Origin: Streptomyces sp. APSN-46.1
Lineage (GTDB): Bacteria > Actinomycetota > Actinomycetes > Streptomycetales > Streptomycetaceae
Assembly: GCF_022815725.1 (NCBI RefSeq)
Contig: NZ_JALGRF010000015.1
Span: 62,001 to 126,000 of the forward strand
DNA length: 64,000 nt
Direction of reading: 5' to 3'
How positions within the stretch are numbered: the first letter of the stretch is position 1; each line of letters opens with the position of its first letter. Position numbers and translations under genes: made by a program. Shown piece by piece: positions 39,673-47,571 of the stretch. The notes beneath the pieces are model-generated. The model saw nothing but the letters and a program-made list of their open reading frames with translations, did not search any database and was not told the DNA's origin.

Positions 39673-41261
39673 CCGCCGAGCACCAGAATCTCGCGCTGAT
39701 CCTGTTCAGCGTCTTCATCGCGGTCACCCTGGGCATCACCACGTGGGTCAGCCGCAACCGGCAGGGATCGGCGGAGGAGTTCTACGCGGGCGGGAGGCTG
39801 TTCTCCCCGCTGGAGAACGGATTCGCCATCGCCGGCGACTACATGTCCGCCGCCTCCTTCCTGGGCATCTCCGGGCTGATCGCGCTCTTCGGCTACGACG
39901 GCATGCTGTACTCGGTGGGCTTCCTCGTCGCCTGGCTCGTCGTCCTGTTCCTGGTCGCCGAACTGGTGCGGAACTGCGGGCGTTTCACGCTGGCCGACGT
40001 GGTCGCCGCGCGGATGAGCGAGCGGCCCGTGCGGATCGCGGCCGGCACCTCCTCGGTCACCGTCTCGGTGCTGTACCTCGTCGCGCAGATGGTCGGTGCG
40101 GGGAGCCTGGTCGGTCTGCTGCTCGGGGATTCGGGCACCACCGCCCGGACGCTGACCGTGATCGGGGTCGGCGCGCTGATGGTGGTGTACGTGTCCTTCG
40201 GCGGGATGCGGGCCACCACGTGGATCCAGATCGTCAAGGCCGTACTGCTGATGGGCGGGGCGATCACGCTCACGGCGCTGGTGCTGCTGCGCTTCCACGG
40301 GAACTTCGACCAGCTGCTGACGAGTGCGGCGGAACGCAGCGGGCACGGCGCCCGGTTCTTGAGCCCGGGGCTCAAGTACGGGGGGGACTGGACCGCCCGC
40401 TTCGACTTCATGAGCCTCGGGCTCGCGCTGGTCCTGGGAACCGCCGGGCTGCCGCACATCCTGTCGCGCTTCTACACGGTGCCGACGGCGCGGGCGGCCC
40501 GCCGGTCGGTGGTGTGGGCGATCGTGCTGATCGGCGGCTTCTACCTGATGACCATCGTGCTCGGGTTCGGGGCGGCCGCACTGCTGGGCCCGGACGCGGT
40601 CCGGGCCTCCAACGCCTCCGGGAACACGGCGGTTCCGCTGCTCGCGGCGTTCCTGGGCGGGGGCGCGGGCTCCACCGGGGGCGCGGTGCTGTTCGCCTTC
40701 GTGGCGGCCATCGCCTTCGCCACCATCCTGGCGGTGGTCGCGGGGATCACCCTGGCCTCGTCGGCGTCCGTGGCACACGACCTGTACGCCTCGCTCAAGC
40801 GCCGCCACGCGCGGCAGCACAGCGAGGTCGCGGTCGCGCGGGTCGCGGCCGTCGGGATCGGGACGGTGGCGATCGCGCTCGGGCTGCTCGCCCAGAACCT
40901 GAACGTGGCGTTCCTGGTGGGGCTGGCCTTCGCGGTGGCGGCCTCGGCGAATCTGCCGGTGCTGATGTACTCGCTGTTCTGGCGGAACTTCACGACACGG
41001 GGGGCCGTCTGGTCGGTGTACGGGGGGCTGTTGCCGGCCGTACTGCTGGTGGTGCTGTCGCCGGTGGTCTCCGGCAGCCCCGAATCCCTCTTCCCGGGGG
41101 TGGATTTCCAGTACTTCCCGCTGCAGAACCCGGGGATCGTCTCGATCCCGCTGGGCTTCCTGGCGGGCTGGCTGGGCACGGTCACCTCGGCCGAGGAGCC
41201 GGACGCGGCCAAGCACGCGGAGACGGAGGTCCGCTCCCTGACGGGGGCCGGCGCCGTGTGA
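39669..41261 (+). CDS. Solute:sodium symporter (ActP-like cation acetate symporter)
   Basis: A 530-aa SSS-family transporter with about 13 membrane helices, importing a monocarboxylate such as acetate with Na+. Signatures are SAASFLGISGLIALFGYDG, YVSFGGMRATTWIQIVKAVLL and GTAGLPHILSRFYTV, all typical of ActP/MctC. Start GTG 39669 overlaps the DUF485 stop by 4 nt. It converges on a CitA/CitB-type two-component system 29 nt away and lies close to two citrate synthase-family genes. The substrate may therefore feed acetyl-CoA or citrate metabolism, which is inference. Confidence 0.9.
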   Translation: MTAEHQNLALILFSVFIAVTLGITTWVSRNRQGSAEEFYAGGRLFSPLENGFAIAGDYMSAASFLGISGLIALFGYDGMLYSVGFLVAWLVVLFLVAELVRNCGRFTLADVVAARMSERPVRIAAGTSSVTVSVLYLVAQMVGAGSLVGLLLGDSGTTARTLTVIGVGALMVVYVSFGGMRATTWIQIVKAVLLMGGAITLTALVLLRFHGNFDQLLTSAAERSGHGARFLSPGLKYGGDWTARFDFMSLGLALVLGTAGLPHILSRFYTVPTARAARRSVVWAIVLIGGFYLMTIVLGFGAAALLGPDAVRASNASGNTAVPLLAAFLGGGAGSTGGAVLFAFVAAIAFATILAVVAGITLASSASVAHDLYASLKRRHARQHSEVAVARVAAVGIGTVAIALGLLAQNLNVAFLVGLAFAVAASANLPVLMYSLFWRNFTTRGAVWSVYGGLLPAVLLVVLSPVVSGSPESLFPGVDFQYFPLQNPGIVSIPLGFLAGWLGTVTSAEEPDAAKHAETEVRSLTGAGAV

Positions 41262-41290
41262 GTGGTCTGCTCCGGTCAGGTCAGGTCCGG

Positions 41291-41998
41291 TCAGCTCCGT
41301 TCTGCCGGGCGCCAGGTGTAGCGGTGTTCCGGGCGGCCTGTTTCGCCGTAGCGGAGGGCGAGGGTGACGCGGCCGGTGCGGTCGAGGAGCTTCAGATAGC
41401 GCTGGGCGGTCTGGCGGCTGATGCCGGCGCGGTCGGCGATCTGCTGGGTGGAGAGGGGGCCGTCGGCCGTGACGAGGACTTGCCGGACCACTTCGGCGGT
41501 GGTGGGGGAGTGCCCCTTGGGGAGTTCGTTGGGGGTGCCTGCGGAGGCGAGGGTGCCGAAGATGCGGTCCACCTCGGCCTGTTCGGCCTCGCCGCCGGTC
41601 TCCAGGCTGCGGCGCAGCGACCCGTAGGCTTCGAGCCTGGTGCGCAGCGCGCCGAAGGTGAAGGGTTTGACCAGGTACTGGAGGGCGCCGAGGCGCATCG
41701 CGGCCTGGACCGTGGCCAGATCGCGGGCGGCCGTCACCATGATCACGTCGGTGCCGTCGCCGCGTTGGCGCAGGCGGCGGACCAGGTCCAGCCCGTTCTC
41801 GTCCGGGAGGTAGTGGTCGAGGAGGATCAGGTCCACCGGGCGGGTCGACAGCAGTTCCAGGGCCTCGGCCGCCGAGTGGGCCTGGGCCGTCACCTCGAAG
41901 CCGGGAACCTTCGCCACGTACGCCGCGTTGATCCGGGCAACCCGCATGTCGTCGTCGACGACCAATACGGCGAACACCCTGCTCGGGGGCGCGTTCAT
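41291..41998 (-). CDS. Response regulator, CitB/DcuR family
   Basis: A 235-aa transcriptional regulator. The receiver domain covers residues 10-125, with VVDDD acidic pocket, LILLDHYLP (phospho-Asp near 61), a conserved Thr in VTAARD and Lys in LVKPF. The C-terminal helix-turn-helix (LSTQQIADRAGISRQTAQRYLKLL) is typical of CitB/DcuR regulators of carboxylate use. ATG 41998 overlaps the stop of the kinase gene by 4 nt. Its target is probably the symporter or the citrate synthase genes nearby, but no binding site could be assigned. Confidence 0.9.
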   Translation of the reverse strand: MNAPPSRVFAVLVVDDDMRVARINAAYVAKVPGFEVTAQAHSAAEALELLSTRPVDLILLDHYLPDENGLDLVRRLRQRGDGTDVIMVTAARDLATVQAAMRLGALQYLVKPFTFGALRTRLEAYGSLRRSLETGGEAEQAEVDRIFGTLASAGTPNELPKGHSPTTAEVVRQVLVTADGPLSTQQIADRAGISRQTAQRYLKLLDRTGRVTLALRYGETGRPEHRYTWRPAERS

Positions 41999-43626
41999 CG
42001 CAGGGCCTCCGGGAGTACGACGGAGAACTCCGCCCCTCCGTCCGCTGCTTCCCCGGCCCGGACGCTGCCGCCCTGCCGTTCCGCGAGGCGGCGTACGAGC
42101 GCGAGACCGAGCCCGCGCTCGCGGTGGCGGCTGGGCTGCTTCGTGGACCAGCCCTCGGTGAAGATCTCCTCGCGCCGCGCGGCGGGGACGCCGGGGCCGC
42201 TGTCGCGGACGCGGAGGACGGCGGTCCGGCCCTCCGTGTGGATGTCCACCTCGACCAGGGGCACCGCCGAGCCCGCCGCCGCGTCGAGCGCGTTGTCGAC
42301 CAGGTTGCCGACGATCGTGACGAGGCCGCCGGGGTCTACCAGGCGGTCGGGGAGGAGGGTGGACTCGGCGAGCCGGAGCGGCACGCCGCGCTCGGCGGCG
42401 ACCGTGGTCTTGCCCACGAGGAGTGCGGCCAGCAGCGGATCGTGGACCTTCTCGGTGACCTGCTCGGCGGTGCTGCGGTGCACCCCGACGACCTCGGTCA
42501 CGAACTCCACCGCCTCCTCGTGCAGGCCCAGCTCCAGCAGGCCGAGGACGGTGTGGAGGCGGTTGGCGTGCTCGTGGTCCTGCGCGCGCAGGGCGTCGAT
42601 GAGGCCCCGGGTGGAGTCGAGCTCGCGGCCCAGGTGCTCCAGTTCGGTTCGGTCGCGCAGGGTGGCCACGGCGCCGCCGTCCTGCGTGGGCATGCGGTTC
42701 GCGACCAGGACCCGGGGGCCCCGCACGGTGAGCAGGTCCCGGCCGGTGACCCGGCCGGCGAGGACGTCGGTGGTCCGGCCCGCGCCGAGTACGTCGTCCA
42801 GCGGGCGCCCGGCGACGGCCGCGGCGGAGTCGGGAGCGAGGCCCAGCAGCCGGGCGGCCTCGTCGTTGACCAGCCGGATCCGGCCGCCCCGGTCGAGGGC
42901 GACCACGCCCTCGCGGATGGAGTGCAGCATGGCCTCGCGTTCGGCGAGCAGCCCCGCGATATCGGAGAAGGCGAGGTCGCGGGTCTGGCGCTGGATGCGG
43001 CGGGACAGCAGGTAGGCGGCGAGCGCTCCCGCCGCCAGGGCGCCGCCCGCGTAGGCGAGCAGGCCGGGGATGGCGCCGAGGAGCCGGTCGCGGACGCTGT
43101 CGTAGGCGATGCCCACCGAGACGGCGCCGACGATCTCCCCGTCGGCGGCGACGAGCGGGACCTTGCCGCGTGCGGAGCGGCCCAGCGTGCCCTCGTCGAT
43201 CTCCATGACCTCGCGGCCGGCCAGGGCGTCGCTCGGGTCGGTGGAGACGGGCAGCCCGATCCGGCCGACGCTGGGGTGGGAGTGGCGGATGCCGTTCAGA
43301 TCCATGACGACCACGTACTCGGCTCCGGTGGCCCGGCGGACCCGCTCGGCCGAGGACTGCACCGGGCTGTCCGCCGAGGGCCCGCCGTCCGCCGAATCCT
43401 CGGTCAGCAGGTCGGCGGCCAGTGCCGGGTCGGCGGCGGCGCTCTGCGCGATCGCCAGGGCACGCCGCATCGCCTGGTCGTCGAGCTGTGCGCTGAGCGG
43501 GGCCAGGAAGAGCCCGGTGGCCAGGACGGCGACCCCGGCGGCGATGGCCAGCTGGGTCAGCAGGATCTGGGAGACGGCCCGTCTGGGCAGCCCGAGGCGC
43601 CGAGCGCTCAAGAGGGGGAACCGCAT
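41995..43626 (-). CDS. Sensor histidine kinase, CitA/DcuS family
   Basis: A 543-aa membrane kinase for carboxylate sensing. TM1 (ILLTQLAIAAGVAVLATGLFL) and TM2 (near residues 180-205) flank an extracellular PAS-like domain of about 130 residues with SHPSVGRIGLPVSTD. A cytoplasmic PAS follows. The His box LRAQDHEHANRLHTVLG near 345-360 is the DcuS/CitA form. ATPase boxes are GNLVDNALDAA, DSGPGVP and GLGLALVRR. ATG 43626 lies 7 nt after TAGGTT on the minus strand, so the mRNA is probably leaderless. Confidence 0.9.
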   Translation of the reverse strand: MRFPLLSARRLGLPRRAVSQILLTQLAIAAGVAVLATGLFLAPLSAQLDDQAMRRALAIAQSAAADPALAADLLTEDSADGGPSADSPVQSSAERVRRATGAEYVVVMDLNGIRHSHPSVGRIGLPVSTDPSDALAGREVMEIDEGTLGRSARGKVPLVAADGEIVGAVSVGIAYDSVRDRLLGAIPGLLAYAGGALAAGALAAYLLSRRIQRQTRDLAFSDIAGLLAEREAMLHSIREGVVALDRGGRIRLVNDEAARLLGLAPDSAAAVAGRPLDDVLGAGRTTDVLAGRVTGRDLLTVRGPRVLVANRMPTQDGGAVATLRDRTELEHLGRELDSTRGLIDALRAQDHEHANRLHTVLGLLELGLHEEAVEFVTEVVGVHRSTAEQVTEKVHDPLLAALLVGKTTVAAERGVPLRLAESTLLPDRLVDPGGLVTIVGNLVDNALDAAAGSAVPLVEVDIHTEGRTAVLRVRDSGPGVPAARREEIFTEGWSTKQPSRHRERGLGLALVRRLAERQGGSVRAGEAADGGAEFSVVLPEALR

Positions 43627-43633
43627 GACAAAC

Positions 43634-43639
43634 AACCTA
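43634..43639 (-). promoter_or_regulatory. -10 element of a leaderless promoter (sensor kinase gene)
   Basis: TAGGTT on the minus strand ends 7 nt before ATG 43626. No -35 match was found. Confidence 0.5.
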
Positions 43640-43916
43640 GGTCGGCATCGGCCCCAGCGGAATTCCCTCGGGTGCGGCACATTTCACTCCGAGCGGCCCG
43701 TCCTGGTCCGGGCGACTGCCGCCGGGGGCCCGCGCGGGAGCAGGGCGGCGGCCGGGGCGACGGCTGCGGCGGTCGCGCCGTGGATCCCATACGCCGTGGC
43801 CGCGGGTCCGCCCTCAGTGGAACAGCCCCTGGGAGCGTGCGGGTGGTCGGCGCCCGCCTTCGCGGGGCCGGACCGGGCCGACCGGCATGTGAGCGGGCAT
43901 CGGCCTTATCCGCCCG

Positions 43917-45164
43917 TCACGGCAATGGCTGTGGCGGGCGGGGGCCCTGGTAGATCCCGCTGGGCCGCATCCGCAGCGGCTGCTCCTGGTACTCCTCCAG
44001 GGCATGCGCGATCCAGCCCGCGGTGCGGGCCACCGCGAACACCGTCTCGCCCGCCTCCGCCGGCATCCCGCAGGACACCGTCAGCACGGCCAGCGCCAGG
44101 TCCACGTTGGCGTGCAGTCCGGGCCGCCGGGCGGCGGCGGTGGCGACGACCTCCCAGGCCGCCGCCAGGGCCGGACCCGCCTGGGGCATGGTCTCCAGCC
44201 GCGCGAACAGCGCCCGGGCCCTCGGGTCCTCGCCCGGGTACAGCCGGTGGCCGAGCCCCGGGACCCGCCGCCCCGCCCGCAGGTGGTCCGCGACCACGGG
44301 CGCGGCACCGCCCCGCTCCAGCGCTTCTGCCAGCATCCGGTGCGCGAGCCGCCCGGCCGCGCCGTGCAACGGGCCTTCGAGCGCCCCGAGTCCGGCCGAC
44401 ACCGCCGCGTACGGATGGGCGCGCGCCGACGCGGCCACCCGTACGGCCAGGGTCGAGGCGGCCAGATCATGGTCGATGAGCAGGGTGAGGGCCAGGTCCA
44501 GCGTGGCCAGCGCGTCCGGGTCGGGCTCCCGCGCCGTCAGCCGGGTCCACAGCTGCCGGGCCAGCCGGCCGTCCCCGCGCCAGCCGGCCTTGCCGGCTTC
44601 GGGCAGGGCGCCGACCAGGGTGGGGATCAGGCAGCGCGCGGCGCCCAGTACGGCCTCGGGGGACAGGTCGAAGCGCAGCGGATCCGCCACGGCCGCGGCG
44701 GCGGTGGCCACGCGCAGCCGGTCGATGGGCCCGCTGTGCTCGGGCAGGGCGGCCACGGCCCGGCGGGCTGCCGCCAGCAGCTCGGGGGGCGCGATGAACC
44801 GGGCCCCGCGCGGCAGTGTGCCCGTCCAGAGCCACTCGGCGACTTCCTCGTACGGGTGGCGCGAGGCCAGCTCCACCGCGTCCACGCCGCGGAAGTAGTA
44901 CCGGTCGGGCTCGATGAGCGTGATCGAGGTCCGGACGGAGAGCTCCCCTGTGGAGCCGGTGGGGCCCGCGGCCTCGCGCCGGTTCCGCGTGGCCAGGGCC
45001 TCGACCTCGGCGGCGTCGAAGCTGCTGCCGCGGCCGATCGGGTCGCGGCGGCTCGTGAGCTGCCCGCGGCTCACGTACGCGTACACGGTCGCGGGCTTCA
45101 CACCGAGCACTTCCGCAGCTTGCCGGGTACTGAGCCTGTGCCCGCCGGCCGCCCTGTCGTTCAT
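43917..45164 (-). CDS. Citrate synthase-family protein with N-terminal helix-turn-helix
   Basis: A 415-aa fusion. Residues 8-62 are a MerR/excisionase-like helix-turn-helix (LSTRQAAEVLGVKPATVYAYVSRGQL, then RRDPIGRGSSFDAAEVEAL). The remainder is a citrate synthase fold. The catalytic residues are all present: EGPLHGAAGR (His), GLGHRLYPGEDPRA (His) and LHANVDLALAVL (Asp). It may be an active synthase, a metabolite-sensing regulator, or both. ATG 45164 lies 7 nt after TAGGGT on the minus strand. An upstream frame to 45221 is not supported. It is divergent from a second citrate synthase gene across inverted repeats that could be its operator. Confidence 0.85.
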   Translation of the reverse strand: MNDRAAGGHRLSTRQAAEVLGVKPATVYAYVSRGQLTSRRDPIGRGSSFDAAEVEALATRNRREAAGPTGSTGELSVRTSITLIEPDRYYFRGVDAVELASRHPYEEVAEWLWTGTLPRGARFIAPPELLAAARRAVAALPEHSGPIDRLRVATAAAAVADPLRFDLSPEAVLGAARCLIPTLVGALPEAGKAGWRGDGRLARQLWTRLTAREPDPDALATLDLALTLLIDHDLAASTLAVRVAASARAHPYAAVSAGLGALEGPLHGAAGRLAHRMLAEALERGGAAPVVADHLRAGRRVPGLGHRLYPGEDPRARALFARLETMPQAGPALAAAWEVVATAAARRPGLHANVDLALAVLTVSCGMPAEAGETVFAVARTAGWIAHALEEYQEQPLRMRPSGIYQGPRPPQPLP

Positions 45165-45171
45165 GACGTAC

Positions 45172-45177
45172 ACCCTA
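45172..45177 (-). promoter_or_regulatory. -10 element of a leaderless promoter (HTH-citrate synthase gene)
   Basis: TAGGGT on the minus strand is 7 nt from ATG 45164. Confidence 0.55.
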
Positions 45178-45183
45178 CATATA

Positions 45184-45237
45184 TTGATTGGATCAACATT
45201 GACAAGCATTGAGTCAAGCATGGATGGTCAATCCATG
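45184..45237. repeat. Cluster of inverted repeats between the divergent citrate synthase genes
   Basis: Three inverted repeats follow one another: TTGAT-tgg-ATCAA (45184-45196), TTGAC-N9-GTCAA (45199-45217) and CATGGAT-N5-ATCCATG (45219-45237). ATTGA recurs at 45183, 45198 and 45208. The stretch is much richer in AT than its surroundings. Confidence 0.7.
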
Positions 45238-46386
45238 AATACCAGTGTCGATGTGCCCCGTGGTCTCGCGGGAGTCGTGGTCACCGAGACCGAGCTCGGT
45301 GACGTCCGTGGCCGCGAGGGCTTCTACCACTACCGCCAGTACTCCGCCGTCGAGCTCGCCCAGAGCCGCGGCTTCGAGGACGTGTGGCATCTGATGTTCC
45401 GCGGCGCCCTGCCCGCGGACGCCGCCGAGCGGGCCGCGTTCGCCGCCGAGATCGCCCCGCTGCGCGTGCTGCCCGCAGAGGTACGGGAGGCCCTGCCCGC
45501 CCTCGCGCGGGCCACCGCCCTGTCCGGCCCGCTCGCCGGACTGCGCACCGCGCTCTCCCTGCTCGGCGCCTCGGCCGGCTTCCGCCCGGTCTACGATCTC
45601 GGCCCCGGGCGCCGGGCCGCCGACGCGCTGGCCGCCTGCGCCGCCGTTCCGACCCTGCTCACCGCCCTGCACCGGCTCGGGGAGGGCCTGGAGCCGGTGG
45701 AGCCGCGCGCGGATCTCCCGTACGCCGCCAACTACCTGTACATGCTGACCGGGGAGGAGCCCGACCCGGTCAAGGCCCGCGCCGTCGAGCGGTACCTGAT
45801 CTCCACCGTCGACCACGGGTTCAACGCCTCGACCTTCACCGCCCGCGTGATCGCCTCCACCGGCGCCGATGTCGTGGCCTGCCTGACCGGGGCGATCGGC
45901 GCGCTCTCCGGCCCGCTGCACGGCGGCGCCCCCAGCCGGGCCCTGGACACGCTCGACGCCATCGGCACGCCGGACCGCATCGACCCGTGGATCCGCGAAC
46001 GGGTCCTCGCCGGGGACCGGATCATGGGCTTCGGCCACCCCGTGTACCGCACCGAGGACCCGCGCTCGCGCATGCTGCGGGACATCGCCCGCGAGTTCGG
46101 TGGTCCGCTCGTGGACCTCGCGGTCGAGGTCGAACAGCACGTCGAGCGGATCCTGGCCGAGCTCAAGCCGGGCCGCGAGCTGCACACCAACGTGGAGTTC
46201 TACGCCGGCGTGGTCATGGAGCTGTGCGGGCTGCCCCGCGAGATGTTCACCCCGACCTTCTGCGCGGCGCGCGTGATCGGCTGGAGCGCGAACATCCTCG
46301 AACAGGCCGCCGACTCGAAGATCATCCGTCCGGCCGCCCGGTACACCGGCCCCACCCCGCCGCAGCCGGTACCCCCGCTGGGCTGA
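45235..46386 (+). CDS. Citrate synthase / 2-methylcitrate synthase-family protein
   Basis: A 383-aa enzyme of the citrate synthase family, condensing acetyl-CoA or propionyl-CoA with oxaloacetate. The two catalytic His are in LSGPLHGGAPS and MGFGHPVYRTEDPRS. The position of the catalytic Asp holds Glu (LHTNVEFYAGVV). The C-terminus ILEQAADSKIIRPAARYTGP is typical. The start is uncertain. ATG 45235 follows GGATGG by 7 nt. ATG 45220 is also in frame (five more residues) but has no ribosome site. A -10 candidate TATATT lies at 45180-45185. It is divergent from the HTH-citrate synthase gene. Confidence 0.85.
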   Translation: MNTSVDVPRGLAGVVVTETELGDVRGREGFYHYRQYSAVELAQSRGFEDVWHLMFRGALPADAAERAAFAAEIAPLRVLPAEVREALPALARATALSGPLAGLRTALSLLGASAGFRPVYDLGPGRRAADALAACAAVPTLLTALHRLGEGLEPVEPRADLPYAANYLYMLTGEEPDPVKARAVERYLISTVDHGFNASTFTARVIASTGADVVACLTGAIGALSGPLHGGAPSRALDTLDAIGTPDRIDPWIRERVLAGDRIMGFGHPVYRTEDPRSRMLRDIAREFGGPLVDLAVEVEQHVERILAELKPGRELHTNVEFYAGVVMELCGLPREMFTPTFCAARVIGWSANILEQAADSKIIRPAARYTGPTPPQPVPPLG

Positions 46387-46387
46387 C

Positions 46388-46393
46388 TACGAT
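46388..46393 (+). promoter_or_regulatory. -10 element of a leaderless promoter (CobW gene)
   Basis: TACGAT is 7 nt from GTG 46401 and begins 1 nt after the stop of the upstream citrate synthase gene. Confidence 0.55.
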
Positions 46394-46400
46394 CGGCCGG

Positions 46401-47534
46401 GTGAACAGCAGGCAGCCCATCCCCGTCGTCGTCCTCGCCGGATTCCTCGGATCCGGCAAGACCACCGTGCTCAACCACCTCCTGAGAAACAGGGGAGGCA
46501 CCAGGATCGGGGTCGTGGTCAACGACTTCGGGTCGATCGAGATCGACGCGATGTCGGTGGCCGGGCAGGTCGGGGACTCGATGGTCTCCCTCGGCAGCGG
46601 CTGCCTGTGCTGCGCGGTGGACGGCAGCGAGCTGGACGCGTACCTGGAGAAGCTCTCCGCGCCCATCCACCGCATCGACGTGATCGTCATCGAGGCGAGT
46701 GGCCTGGCCGAGCCGCAGGAGATGATCCGGATGCTCATGGCAAGCGAGAATCCGGCGATCCGCTACGGCGGCATGGTGCAGCTCGTGGACGCGGCGGAGT
46801 TCGACACCACCCGAGCCACGCACCCGGAGACCGACCGCCACATCGCCGTCGCGGACCTGGTCGTGCTCAACAAGACGGACCGGGTGGACCCCGCCGAACG
46901 GGCCCGGATCAAGGGCGTGCTCGCCACGCTCCGCGGGCCGGGGACCCCCGTCATCGGGGCCGACCACGGGCGGATCGACCCGGAGCTGCTCTTCGACCGC
47001 CGCCCCTGGACGGAGACCCGCGGGCAGCTGTCCTTCGAGGACCTGCTGGCGGAGGCCGGCCACCACGCCGACGAGGACGTTCACCACGAGCACGCCGGGA
47101 ACGCCGGGCACGCCCACACGGTCTACGAGAGCACGGAGTTCGTGTCCGAGCAGGCCCTGAGCCCGCGCCGGTTCATCGAGTTCCTCGACCGCCGCCCCGC
47201 CGGGCTCTACCGGATCAAGGGTTTCGTCTACTTCGGCGTGCCCGGCCACGAAGAGCGCTACGAGGTCCACGCGGTCGGCCGCTTCCTCCGCTTCGCCCCC
47301 GGCCCCTGGGGGCGGGGCGAACCGCGCCTGACCCAGCTCGTCCTGATCGGTTCGGGCACGGACGGCCCCGGTCTGCTGCGGGAGCTGGAGGCCTGCCGCG
47401 AACCGGCCCCGCAGAAGGGGAGCCCCGAGAGCATGTGGGGCATCCTGCGGTACGTGGCCCGGCCTGCGGAAACCCCGGAAGGGCGGCATCCGGCGGAAGA
47501 GCAGGCCGCAGCAGCTGAGGCGGGCACGCCTTAG
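46401..47534 (+). CDS. CobW-family GTPase (COG0523 metallochaperone)
   Basis: A 377-aa G3E P-loop GTPase that loads or traffics a metal, often zinc or cobalt. GFLGSGKTTVLNHLL near residues 13-27 is Walker A, and GCLCCAV near 72 is the CxCC metal motif. NKTD near 157 gives guanine specificity. A His-rich stretch near 214-238 (HHADEDVHHEHAG) probably binds metal. A CobW_C domain follows. GTG 46401 fits the leaderless pattern. It converges on the endonuclease-TerD gene. The partner metalloprotein is not evident, and no Zur box was found. Confidence 0.88.
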   Translation: MNSRQPIPVVVLAGFLGSGKTTVLNHLLRNRGGTRIGVVVNDFGSIEIDAMSVAGQVGDSMVSLGSGCLCCAVDGSELDAYLEKLSAPIHRIDVIVIEASGLAEPQEMIRMLMASENPAIRYGGMVQLVDAAEFDTTRATHPETDRHIAVADLVVLNKTDRVDPAERARIKGVLATLRGPGTPVIGADHGRIDPELLFDRRPWTETRGQLSFEDLLAEAGHHADEDVHHEHAGNAGHAHTVYESTEFVSEQALSPRRFIEFLDRRPAGLYRIKGFVYFGVPGHEERYEVHAVGRFLRFAPGPWGRGEPRLTQLVLIGSGTDGPGLLRELEACREPAPQKGSPESMWGILRYVARPAETPEGRHPAEEQAAAAEAGTP

Positions 47535-47571
47535 CGGCTCTGCTCTGCTCTGCCCTGCCCCGCCCCGGCCG

